NCBI GenBank assembly: GCA_023474015.1
Contig: JAMCYN010000089.1
Location: 398-14,921 of the forward strand
Origin: Armatimonadota bacterium
GTDB lineage: Bacteria > Armatimonadota > UBA5829
Length of the DNA stretch: 14,524 nt
Direction: 5' to 3'
Within the stretch, counting starts at the first letter, position 1, and each line of letters begins with the position of its first letter. Shown here in pieces: positions 5,867 to 12,198 of the stretch. The notes below the pieces were generated by a model. The model saw nothing but the letters and a program-made list of their open reading frames with translations. It searched no databases and was not told where the DNA came from. The position numbers and the translations under genes are program-made.

Positions 5867-6916
5867 ATGAGACGTTCAGTTCTGATAGCATCCATAACGA
5901 TTGTGGCGGTGGTCCTTGGCCTGGCTGTGGCGATGTTTGCCGTTGCGCCAGCGGATTCGGAGAAATACGCGTACCGTGGCAATCGGTTCGATAGGTTCAT
6001 AAAGGAATCTTACGCCTGCGTGCGGCCCAACAAACCCGGCAGCTTCTATGTGTGGATGGATAAGGCCTACAGCGCCAGCCCGAATCGTTACCCGGGCAGG
6101 CAGGCATTCAACCTCGAAGAGCTGCTCGCATGGGAAAGAGGCCAGCTCGCGCGAATAACCGACCCCGCGAAGAAGACCCAGGCCGAGATCGACCTCGGCG
6201 CGTGGCTCCACAAGATGGTCAAGGGCATCATTCCCCGGTTCAGCCTCGACCGCGGGTTTGAGTTCTGCAACGTGGTCGCCTACGGCGAGAGGCAGTGTTT
6301 TCTTCAATCCGTCCTGATCGCCGGTCTAATGCAGAGGATGGGCATGGACGCGGGCGTCGAGATGGTGTGGAAAAGCATCACGGGCCAGGAGAGCAACAAC
6401 GGCCACGCGGTCGTGCTTGTGAAACTGCCAAACGGTCAGGATATAATAGTCGACGCCTCCGAGCCGGAGCCCTTCGCCAGGCAGCAAGGCCTGTTTGTCC
6501 GGCTCACTGACTATCGTTATGTGAACCCCATCTACGCGAAAGACTCGGCCAAGATTCTCTACTACAAATCGACCTCAAACGGCGCGAAGATCAGCAATAT
6601 GAATGTTCGCACGCTTGATTACGATTTCCTGCGCTCACAGTTCTACTACTATCGCGGAGAGAGAGCTCCGGGGGGGTTCCTCGCGCAAAAAAGGACAAAA
6701 CAAGGGCTTGAGACTGCCGAAAAGGCCCTGCGAACCAGCGTCAAGCTATGCCCCAACAACCCACTGGCCGTCTACTTCCTCGGTAGAGTATATTATGCCC
6801 AAGGGAACATCGCCGCATCGCGCAGACAGGCGCTGCTCGCCGAGAAGCTCTACCATCGATTCGGATGGGAGCCCTCTGGAGAAAGAGAACTTCTAGCACT
6901 GACCGGCGGTCGCTAA
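5867..6916 (+). CDS. Membrane-anchored transglutaminase-like protein with C-terminal TPR
   Basis: A 349-residue protein. The N-terminus has a basic tip and one membrane helix (about residues 5-27), so the rest is probably outside the membrane. The central part has a transglutaminase/papain-like layout: Cys144 in GERQCFLQSVLIAGL, His180 in NNGHAVVLVKL, and Asp196 in DIIVDASEP. These are spaced as in the Cys-His-Asp triad of transglutaminase-like peptidases. The C-terminus (about 290-340) has a tetratricopeptide-like pair of helices (GLETAEKALRTSVKLCPNNPLAVYFLGRVYYAQGN). ATG 5867 has GAGAGG eight bases upstream. The nuclease gene follows within about 26 bases and is likely cotranscribed. Family activities include proteolysis and amide chemistry; the substrate is unknown. 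The triad is my reading of spacing, not an alignment. Confidence 0.7.
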   Translation: MRRSVLIASITIVAVVLGLAVAMFAVAPADSEKYAYRGNRFDRFIKESYACVRPNKPGSFYVWMDKAYSASPNRYPGRQAFNLEELLAWERGQLARITDPAKKTQAEIDLGAWLHKMVKGIIPRFSLDRGFEFCNVVAYGERQCFLQSVLIAGLMQRMGMDAGVEMVWKSITGQESNNGHAVVLVKLPNGQDIIVDASEPEPFARQQGLFVRLTDYRYVNPIYAKDSAKILYYKSTSNGAKISNMNVRTLDYDFLRSQFYYYRGERAPGGFLAQKRTKQGLETAEKALRTSVKLCPNNPLAVYFLGRVYYAQGNIAASRRQALLAEKLYHRFGWEPSGERELLALTGGR

Positions 6917-6942
6917 ACGGCTCCGGAATCGAGGCAAACAAT

Positions 6943-7500
6943 TTGACCCATCGACATCGATCGACCAGACCGAGAAACTTGATCCTACCCCTGATAGTGT
7001 TCGCCGTCGCGGTCATCGTCTCACGACTACATAACCAGTGGCCGATGCACGGGCTGGCCGAGGCTCCCAAGGGCACGTTCAGCGGAAAGGTGGTCGGGGT
7101 CTCCGATGGCGATACCATCCGAGTTCTCTACAAGAACGGCGAGGTCAAGGTGCGCCTCTTCGGCGTCGATTCGCCCGAGCAGAGCCAGGCGTACGGCGGC
7201 GCGGCGAAAAAGTTCACGAGCAACATGGTCTTCGGCAAGACCGTCAAGGTCGAGGTCGTAACATACGATAGGTACAGCCGCGCGGTGGGCTGGATAAAAA
7301 CCGATGAAGGTCGTTCGCTGAATCAGGAGTTGGTGAAGGCGGGACTGGCGTGGTGGTATTCACATTACGACCCGTATGACACGCGCCTCGCCGACCTGGA
7401 GGCTCAGGCCCGCAAGGCCCATCGCGGCCTCTGGGCGCAACGCAACCCCGAACCGCCGTGGGAGTTTCGGAAGGAAGAGCGGACGCGAAATGCAGAATGA
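6943..7500 (+). CDS. Membrane-anchored thermonuclease (SNase-like) family nuclease
   Basis: A 185-residue staphylococcal-nuclease-type enzyme, expected to cleave DNA or RNA outside the membrane with calcium. It has an N-terminal membrane anchor (PRNLILPLIVFAVAVIV) and then an SNase domain: VSDGDTIRV, KVRLFGVDSPEQSQAYG (the Arg, Asp and Glu of the active site), KVEVVTYDRYSRAVGWI (second catalytic Arg) and NQELVKAGLAWWY, ending with ARKAHRGLWAQ. All catalytic positions seem present. I choose TTG 6943 because GAGG lies eight bases upstream; an ATG at 6865 would overlap the previous gene by 52 bases and add an unrelated tail. The final codons (NAE, TGA) lie inside a heptamer array, so the tail has been shaped by repeat insertion. 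Convergent with argH. Confidence 0.85.
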   Translation: MTHRHRSTRPRNLILPLIVFAVAVIVSRLHNQWPMHGLAEAPKGTFSGKVVGVSDGDTIRVLYKNGEVKVRLFGVDSPEQSQAYGGAAKKFTSNMVFGKTVKVEVVTYDRYSRAVGWIKTDEGRSLNQELVKAGLAWWYSHYDPYDTRLADLEAQARKAHRGLWAQRNPEPPWEFRKEERTRNAE

Positions 7501-7565
7501 TGAATTCAGAATGCAGAATAGCCCTGCATTGATAGGTCATTCTGCATTCTTCATTCTGCATTCTA
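7489..7565. repeat. Inverted pair of heptamer arrays, probable bidirectional terminator
   Basis: Left array 7489-7516: four units AATGCAG, AATGATG, AATTCAG, AATGCAG. Right array 7538-7565: four units CATTCTG, CATTCTT, CATTCTG, CATTCTA. The arms are near-complementary over about 26 bases around a 21-base loop. It lies exactly between convergent genes: the nuclease stop (7498-7500) is within the left array, and the argH stop (7539-7537) overlaps the first two bases of the right array. Either transcript would end in a long hairpin. Confidence 0.85.
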
Positions 7566-8934
7566 CAATCCTTCGGGCCTTCTCGATCTGCCGTTTGACT
7601 TCGGAGAGCGCAGTTCCGCCGGTCGCTTTTCGGGCGGCAACGCTGGCTTCGACCGTGAGTTCCGACGCGACATCGTCCGATGCTTCGGGAGCGAACCGCC
7701 GAATTTCGTCGATGGTGAGGTCGAAGAGTTCCTTGCCTTCGCCGACACAATAGGCAACCAGCGAGCCCACTTGCTCGTGCGCGGTCCTGAACGGGACCCC
7801 GGCCCGGACGAGATGGTCGGCGAGGTCGGTGGCGGTGGAGAAGGCCTCACCGGCGGCCTTATACATCCGGTCGGCGTTGAACCTGGCTGTATCGAGCATC
7901 AGCGCGAAGACTTGCAGGGACATCGTCACCGTATCGACGGCGTCGAACAATGGCTCCTTGTCCTCCTGGAGATCTCGATTGTATGCGAGCGGCAGGCCCT
8001 TTTGGAGCGTGAGGAGCGTTACGAGATCACCGATCACCCGCGCGCTCTTGCCTCGCACAAGCTCGGCCACGTCCGGGTTCTTCTTCTGGGGCATGATCGA
8101 CGAGCCGGTCGTGACCGAATCGTCAAGCTCCACGAACTTGAACTCAGACGTGTTCCAGATAATCAACTCCTCTGCGAACCGCGAGAGATGCACCATCAGC
8201 ATCGCGGCGGATGAGAGGAACTCGACGATGAAGTCCCGGTCCGCGACGGAGTCCATGCTGTTGTCCGACACGGAATCGAACCCCAACTGTTTGGCGACAT
8301 ACTCGCGGTCTATCGGGAACGTGGTCCCCGCGAGAGCACCGGAGCCGAGCGGGAGAACATCTAGTCGCTTGAGACAATCGAGCATCCGGCCCTTATCTCT
8401 CTCCAGCATCCAGAAGTAGGCCATCAAATGGTGCCCCAGGAGGACCGGCTGGGCGTGCTGGAGGTGCGTATAGCCCGGCAGGATGACCTCGGCGTTGTTC
8501 TCGGCCTGATCGACTGCGACCTTTTGCAACTCCTCGATCAGCCCGGCGGTCCGGGCGATTTCGGCCTTGAGGAAGAGGCGGATATCGGTGCACACCTGGT
8601 CGTTTCGGCTTCGTGCCGTGTGGAGCTTCCCGGCGGGCTCGCCGATCTTCTCGAAAAGCAGCTTCTCGACGTTCATGTGGACATCTTCCGCGCTCGGGTC
8701 GAAGACGATCTTGCCCGCGAGGTAATCGTCCAGAATGAACCCCAGACCGCTCACGATCTTCTTCGCGTCGGCCTCGGGAATGATCCCGCACTTACCGAGC
8801 ATCTTGGCGTGAGCAATGCTGCCCCGGATGTCGTGCTCGATGAGCCGACAGTCGAACGAAATCGACTCCGTGAACGCCTCCACGGCCTTATCCGTTGATT
8901 TTGAGAATCTTCCGCCCCAGAGTTTTTTTGACAA
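7537..8934 (-). CDS. argH: Argininosuccinate lyase
   Basis: A 465-residue cytoplasmic enzyme that splits argininosuccinate into arginine and fumarate, the last step of arginine synthesis. It belongs to the fumarase/aspartase superfamily: the N-terminus [11 protein letters not shown] is typical of Arg[10 protein letters not shown] and THLQHAQPV are conserved regions 1 and 2, and the signature loop [12 protein letters not shown] carries the catalytic serine. Length is normal. The start is TTG 8934 with AGGAG eight bases upstream; it gives the canonical (M)[12 protein letters not shown] 8958 would add eight extra residues with its SD too close. The last eight codons or so (ECRMKNAE) are encoded by a heptamer array that converges with the nuclease gene. 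Last gene of the arg run, 69 bases after the unknown membrane protein gene. Confidence 0.96.
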   Translation of the reverse strand: MSKKLWGGRFSKSTDKAVEAFTESISFDCRLIEHDIRGSIAHAKMLGKCGIIPEADAKKIVSGLGFILDDYLAGKIVFDPSAEDVHMNVEKLLFEKIGEPAGKLHTARSRNDQVCTDIRLFLKAEIARTAGLIEELQKVAVDQAENNAEVILPGYTHLQHAQPVLLGHHLMAYFWMLERDKGRMLDCLKRLDVLPLGSGALAGTTFPIDREYVAKQLGFDSVSDNSMDSVADRDFIVEFLSSAAMLMVHLSRFAEELIIWNTSEFKFVELDDSVTTGSSIMPQKKNPDVAELVRGKSARVIGDLVTLLTLQKGLPLAYNRDLQEDKEPLFDAVDTVTMSLQVFALMLDTARFNADRMYKAAGEAFSTATDLADHLVRAGVPFRTAHEQVGSLVAYCVGEGKELFDLTIDEIRRFAPEASDDVASELTVEASVAARKATGGTALSEVKRQIEKARRIVECRMKNAE

Positions 8935-9003
8935 GATCGTTGCTCCTGATTCGTCCATAGCTCCTGAACCGCTGAGACGCTGAAAGGAATGAAGTCCTCA
9001 AAT

Positions 9004-9606
9004 TCAGCGTTCTCGCGCGCCTTCGCATTCTTTACGGCCGTAGAACGGCCAGTAGCGCCGGTCTTTCCCTCGCACCTTGCCTGCCAGCCAGATGAATGAA
9101 GCCAGCCAGATTATCGCAGTGATAATGCAACCGCCAAACATGCAAACCACTTCGTCCAATTTGATACCGTGTTTGGCCAGCGCTTCCTCTAGGGGCGAAG
9201 CCGACAAACAAGATATGGCCACCCCAATGATCAGCACTACAACTGCGGGCGGAATCATCCACCAAGGAATCCGTGTACTTTCGGCCCATCTGTATTCCTG
9301 ATCAGTCTCAAGGAACTCGATTGCGCGTGCGAATTTGCGTTTCGCTTCGCTGCACCTGGCCAAATCGCCCTTGGGATCGAGTCTAGGGCATGCGCCGCAG
9401 ACTCCGCTGCAATCACGCCAATCTCCGCAGTCCCTCTCGCCAAGCCATCTGGTTGACCTTGTCAATTGGTCCAAGATTCCCCAAATTGCCATGTCACGCG
9501 ATGCCTGCGCGACGAATGCGTCCTCCACATCATCCGCCGCCACGCGACCATTCAGCACACTACTCAGCAATGCTGCCATTTTGTTGCGCGATTCAGGGTC
9601 TATCAT
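9004..9606 (-). CDS. Unknown cysteine-rich protein with two membrane helices
   Basis: A 200-residue protein that I do not recognise. The N-terminal half is soluble, with a cysteine cluster (Cys59, 65, 69, 72 and 84; CGDWRDCSGVCGACP) that could bind a metal. It is followed by a helical stretch, a first membrane helix (about 120-138, MIPPAVVVLIIGVAI), a loop, and a second helix (about 155-178, FGGCIITAIIWLASFIWLAG), ending in a basic tail. ATG 9606 is used; the SD (GAGG about 10 bases upstream) is weak. It sits between the HEPN gene and argH on the same strand in an accessory block that splits argG from argH, so it may belong to the toxin-antitoxin insertion rather than to arginine metabolism. 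Function unknown. Confidence 0.65.
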   Translation of the reverse strand: MIDPESRNKMAALLSSVLNGRVAADDVEDAFVAQASRDMAIWGILDQLTRSTRWLGERDCGDWRDCSGVCGACPRLDPKGDLARCSEAKRKFARAIEFLETDQEYRWAESTRIPWWMIPPAVVVLIIGVAISCLSASPLEEALAKHGIKLDEVVCMFGGCIITAIIWLASFIWLAGKVRGKDRRYWPFYGRKECEGARER

Positions 9607-9636
9607 TCAAGCTTCGCCTCGTGGTCTTTGGCATCG

Positions 9637-9686
9637 CAGGGGCTTAAGCCCTGGGAAACTTGCGTCCGGGGTTCAAATCCCGGACG
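9637..9686 (+). other. tRNA-like remnant: T-arm-like and anticodon-arm-like hairpins
   Basis: A perfect 8-bp hairpin (CGTCCGGG, loop GTTCAAAT, CCCGGACG; 9663-9686) carries the GGTTCAAATCC sequence typical of a tRNA T-arm. Nine bases before it a second hairpin (CAGGG, 7-base loop GCTTAAG, CCCTG; 9637-9653) has anticodon-arm geometry. I find no acceptor-stem partner and no convincing D-arm. Position 33 would be C, the anticodon would be UUA, and the T-loop would need 8 bases. It is therefore not called a tRNA; it may be a degraded tRNA end or integration-site scar next to the accessory block. Confidence 0.3.
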
Positions 9687-9712
9687 AACAGATCAACGGT
9701 TAACGGGTTTTC

Positions 9713-10147
9713 CTATTCGTCTCCAGGCAGGTCATCCAACCCAAATGCCCTCAACGAACGTCGAATGACTTTCCGTACATGGACCGCCGTGTCAATCGCC
9801 AAAGATGCCTCGTCCAGACTGACCTCCTCGTCTTCTCCGGGATAACGCGTAGTGATGGCGTATGGCGTCAGTTCTTCCGCGTCTTGAAGTTCTTCTGTTC
9901 CGGCCCCTGCGTCATTACACAGCTCAAGCAGCCTTGCGATGTTGTGCGTATACGGGAAGTCCACTCCGCGCATCACCAGAAAGCTCTTCAGATACTTCTC
10001 GGCACACTGCTGAGCGTGGTAGGCCACAAGTTTATACGGACATTCCTCATCCATGTTCAGCGCATAAGTCGCCAGTTTGAGATCTTCATCAGCGTAAGAC
10101 ACCCACTGCCCGACCTTTCTTGCGACCTCCTCAGTGAACGTGCTCAT
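9713..10147 (-). CDS. HEPN domain protein (partner of MNT nucleotidyltransferase)
   Basis: A 144-residue all-helical protein of the HEPN family found in MNT/HEPN pairs, many of which are toxin-antitoxin modules in which HEPN is an RNase toxin. It has WVSYADEDLKLATYAL, the hallmark YHAQQCAEKYLKSFLV helix, a PYTHNIARLLEL segment and RYPGEDEEV near the C-terminus. The Rx4-6H RNase motif of active HEPN proteins (RX4HXY in HepT) is not visible, which suggests it is not a standard HEPN ribonuclease or belongs to the branch without it. ATG 10147 lies 17 bases inside the end of the MNT gene with AAGGTG upstream, so the two are translationally coupled. Part of the block inserted between argG and argH. 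Confidence 0.85.
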   Translation of the reverse strand: MSTFTEEVARKVGQWVSYADEDLKLATYALNMDEECPYKLVAYHAQQCAEKYLKSFLVMRGVDFPYTHNIARLLELCNDAGAGTEELQDAEELTPYAITTRYPGEDEEVSLDEASLAIDTAVHVRKVIRRSLRAFGLDDLPGDE

Positions 10148-10451
10148 ATAGCACCTTTCCCTCTATCGATGCGGGCCTTGCCACCGTACCCACTATTGCG
10201 CGATCCCGCTCATACTCCTCTGGGGTTAGAACCATGATATCTCGCGCTATGCCGAGGCCCCGAAGCGCCCTGTCCATCTCAACCATCAGCTTGCGACGGC
10301 TGCCCGAAATTGGGCAGATGACCAGCAAATCGACGTCGCTATGGGCGTCAGCCGTGCCGCGCGCCTGAGAGCCGAAAAGTATGATCTTCTCGGGATGAAA
10401 GCCCTCCGCGAGCCTTTGCACCGCGCTTCTAAGTGTGTCTTCGCCAATCAT
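10131..10451 (-). CDS. MNT-type nucleotidyltransferase (minimal, antitoxin-like)
   Basis: A 106-residue single-domain nucleotidyltransferase of the DNA polymerase beta superfamily. The motif GSQARGTADAHSDVDLLV gives the GS and the two metal-binding aspartates in DVD. A third acidic residue is plausible in IARDIMVLTPEEY. Relatives such as MntA silence their HEPN partner by adding AMP groups. Here the MNT gene comes first and overlaps the HEPN gene. ATG 10451 is only four bases downstream of the argG stop (TAA 10458-10456), with AAGGG about eight bases upstream, so the pair is read from the arg transcript. Module membership is well supported; antitoxin action is inferred from the family. Confidence 0.87.
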   Translation of the reverse strand: MIGEDTLRSAVQRLAEGFHPEKIILFGSQARGTADAHSDVDLLVICPISGSRRKLMVEMDRALRGLGIARDIMVLTPEEYERDRAIVGTVARPASIEGKVLYEHVH

Positions 10452-10455
10452 TGAG

Positions 10456-11643
10456 TTAACCCTTCACCGTCCGATACATTCGCGCCTGCATTCCGTGCAC
10501 CTTCACGATGCCGACGGCCTCGCTCTGGTCGAAGGTCTTGGAGTCGAAGGAGGCCAGGTCCTCGTTGTACAGCGCGTACTTGCTTGCGCGGCCCGTGACT
10601 TGCGCGCTTCCCTTGAACAGGCGCATCGTGACGGTTCCTGTCACGCGCGGCTGGATCGCGCCGATGAAGGCTTCGAGGTCGTCCTTGAACGGGTCGAACC
10701 ACAGCCCCGCGTAGGCAAGCTCGCCCCACTTCTGATCGACCATCACCTTGAACGCGCGCTCCTCCTTGGTGCACACCAACGCCTCAAGCGCCTGGTGCGC
10801 CGGGATAAGAAGCTTCGCTGCGGGGCACTCGTAGTTCTCGCGGACCTTGAGGCCCATGATGCGGTCTTCCATAATGTCCACGCGGCCAACGCCATTGTCA
10901 CCGGCTATCTCGTGCGCCTTGAGGATGATATCGAGCGGCTTCATGCGAACGCCGTCAATCGCGACCGGCACGCCGCCCTCGAACTCGATTACGACCTCGG
11001 TGGGCGTGTCCTTGGCGTCGGCGATACTCTTGGTCCAGTGGAAAATCTCCTCCGGCGGGGCGTAGTTCGGCTCTTCCAGGTGTCCGCCCTCGATGCTCCG
11101 GCCCCAGAGGTTTTCGTCTATCGACCATATCTTGTCCTTGCTCTGCCCGATGGGGATGCCCTTCTTTTCGGCGTATTCGATCTCCCACGAGCGGGTCATC
11201 GTGTGCTCGCGCATCGGGGCGATGATCGGGGTGTCCGGCATGAACGCCCGCATCACGAACTCGAACCGAAACTGATCGTTGCCCTTGCCCGTGCAACCGT
11301 GGCAGAACGCATCCGCCTTGACCTTTTGGGCAATCTCGACCGCCTTCAAGGCAATCAGCGGCCTGGCAATCGACGTGGAGATCGGGTAGCCCTGGTAGTC
11401 GCCGTTGGCCTTGATCGCCGGGAAGATATAGTCGGTGATGAACTCCTCCCGCGCGTCGATAGAATAATGCTCGGTCCCGAGCATCTTCGCTTTATCCTCG
11501 GCTTGTTTAAGCTCGCCGGCGGGCAGGCCGACGTCGACGGTCACAGTGACCACGTGATCGAAGCCGTAATCTTCTTTCATCATAGGTATGCAGACCGATG
11601 TATCGAGTCCGCCTGAGTAGACTAGTAGGACGGTTTTTGACAT
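10456..11643 (-). CDS. argG: Argininosuccinate synthase
   Basis: A 395-residue cytoplasmic enzyme that joins citrulline and aspartate using ATP to give argininosuccinate. The N-terminal ATP-binding P-loop is VYSGGLDTS. Further family blocks are YPISTSIARPLIA, the HGCTGKGNDQFRFE motif, IAPMRE, the substrate-binding SIDENLWGRSIEGG, and GRASKYALYNEDLASF near the end. Length is normal. ATG 11643 has a textbook GGAGG five bases upstream and gives the expected MSKTVLLVYSGGLD start; the frame open to 11745 runs through the octamer array and is not coding. It follows the S23-like gene, and its leader contains one of the two inverted octamer arrays, which could influence mRNA folding or processing just before the gene. 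Confidence 0.97.
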   Translation of the reverse strand: MSKTVLLVYSGGLDTSVCIPMMKEDYGFDHVVTVTVDVGLPAGELKQAEDKAKMLGTEHYSIDAREEFITDYIFPAIKANGDYQGYPISTSIARPLIALKAVEIAQKVKADAFCHGCTGKGNDQFRFEFVMRAFMPDTPIIAPMREHTMTRSWEIEYAEKKGIPIGQSKDKIWSIDENLWGRSIEGGHLEEPNYAPPEEIFHWTKSIADAKDTPTEVVIEFEGGVPVAIDGVRMKPLDIILKAHEIAGDNGVGRVDIMEDRIMGLKVRENYECPAAKLLIPAHQALEALVCTKEERAFKVMVDQKWGELAYAGLWFDPFKDDLEAFIGAIQPRVTGTVTMRLFKGSAQVTGRASKYALYNEDLASFDSKTFDQSEAVGIVKVHGMQARMYRTVKG

Positions 11644-11664
11644 GAATTCCTCCGGTATTAGTTT

Positions 11665-11696
11665 CGTTTGATCGTTTGATCGCCTGATCGTTTGAT
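11665..11696. repeat. Octamer array, left copy (CGTTTGAT x4)
   Basis: Four tandem 8-bp units: CGTTTGAT, CGTTTGAT, CGCCTGAT, CGTTTGAT. It lies 22 bases upstream of the argG start. Its inverted partner is at 12161-12192; 28 of 32 positions are complementary, with the outermost and innermost units perfect. Confidence 0.92.
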
Positions 11697-11747
11697 AGTA
11701 ACTCGCCGTGCGGTTGCAGTCTGCAAGCGAAGGCAGGTGATCCAATA

Positions 11748-12119
11748 TCAGCGCGTCTTGATCCAGGATGTTTCGAGCGCACCGCGGAATCTGCTGAGCA
11801 TCTTACCGAGGTCTTCCGATTTCGTGTATAAGACATCGAACGCCTCCTTCGGCAGATAATCTCTGTCCAATGCTACGAACAACTCCGCGATTACCTCACA
11901 CAATGAGCCATAGGCTATCTCAACATATCTCGAGAATTCCTTCTTGGATGACCTGCTGCTGCCCTCGGCGATATTGGCTGCAATGGACACCACAGCTCTT
12001 CTAAGTTGCTGCGACAGCGCAAATTGCTCAATCTTGGGAAATGATTCCACTGCCTCCATTATTGTCTTTGCGTACGATCTGGACTTCTGCCAGACCTCAA
12101 GTTTCTCAAATGCAAACAT
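11748..12119 (-). CDS. Four-helix-bundle protein, S23 / 23S rRNA intervening-sequence family
   Basis: A 123-residue protein with the hallmarks of the S23 family: FEKLEVWQKSRSYAKTI at the start, the core QLRRAVVSIAANIAEGSSR (the RxAxSIxxNIAEG signature), EFSRYVEIAYGSLCEVI and a final helix pair. Members are small basic four-helix bundles first seen encoded in intervening sequences of 23S rRNA, and are related to the Avd accessory protein of diversity-generating retroelements. Their role is unclear. ATG 12119 gives the canonical MFAFEKLEVWQ with GAGGGG about six bases upstream. The gene lies between argF and argG on the same strand, bracketed by inverted octamer arrays at 11665-11696 and 12161-12192. 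This suggests it arrived as a separate cassette. No reverse transcriptase or variable repeat is visible nearby. Confidence 0.9.
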   Translation of the reverse strand: MFAFEKLEVWQKSRSYAKTIMEAVESFPKIEQFALSQQLRRAVVSIAANIAEGSSRSSKKEFSRYVEIAYGSLCEVIAELFVALDRDYLPKEAFDVLYTKSEDLGKMLSRFRGALETSWIKTR

Positions 12120-12160
12120 CTCACCCCTCGCTTCCCGGTGAACGTCGCGGCCAGGCAACG

Positions 12161-12192
12161 ATCAAACGATCACACTATCATACGATCAAACG
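12161..12192. repeat. Octamer array, right copy (ATCAAACG x4)
   Basis: Four tandem 8-bp units: ATCAAACG, ATCACACT, ATCATACG, ATCAAACG, six bases after the argF stop (12201-12199, read on the minus strand). This is the inverted partner of 11665-11696, so together they bracket a 464-base segment containing only the S23-like gene. Confidence 0.92.
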
Positions 12193-12198
12193 CATGAG

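Noticed and set aside
9600..9700. A functional tRNA gene
   Set aside because: There is no acceptor stem or D-arm, position 33 of the loop would be C, the T-loop would need 8 bases, and the anticodon would be UUA.
10435..11616. Long plus-strand open frame of 393 codons opposite argG
   Set aside because: It is a shadow of argG codon bias: no SD, no recognisable domain, and argG on the minus strand is certain.
11748..12119. Diversity-generating retroelement, because S23 proteins resemble Avd
   Set aside because: No reverse transcriptase, template repeat or variable repeat is visible; only the four-helix-bundle gene is present.
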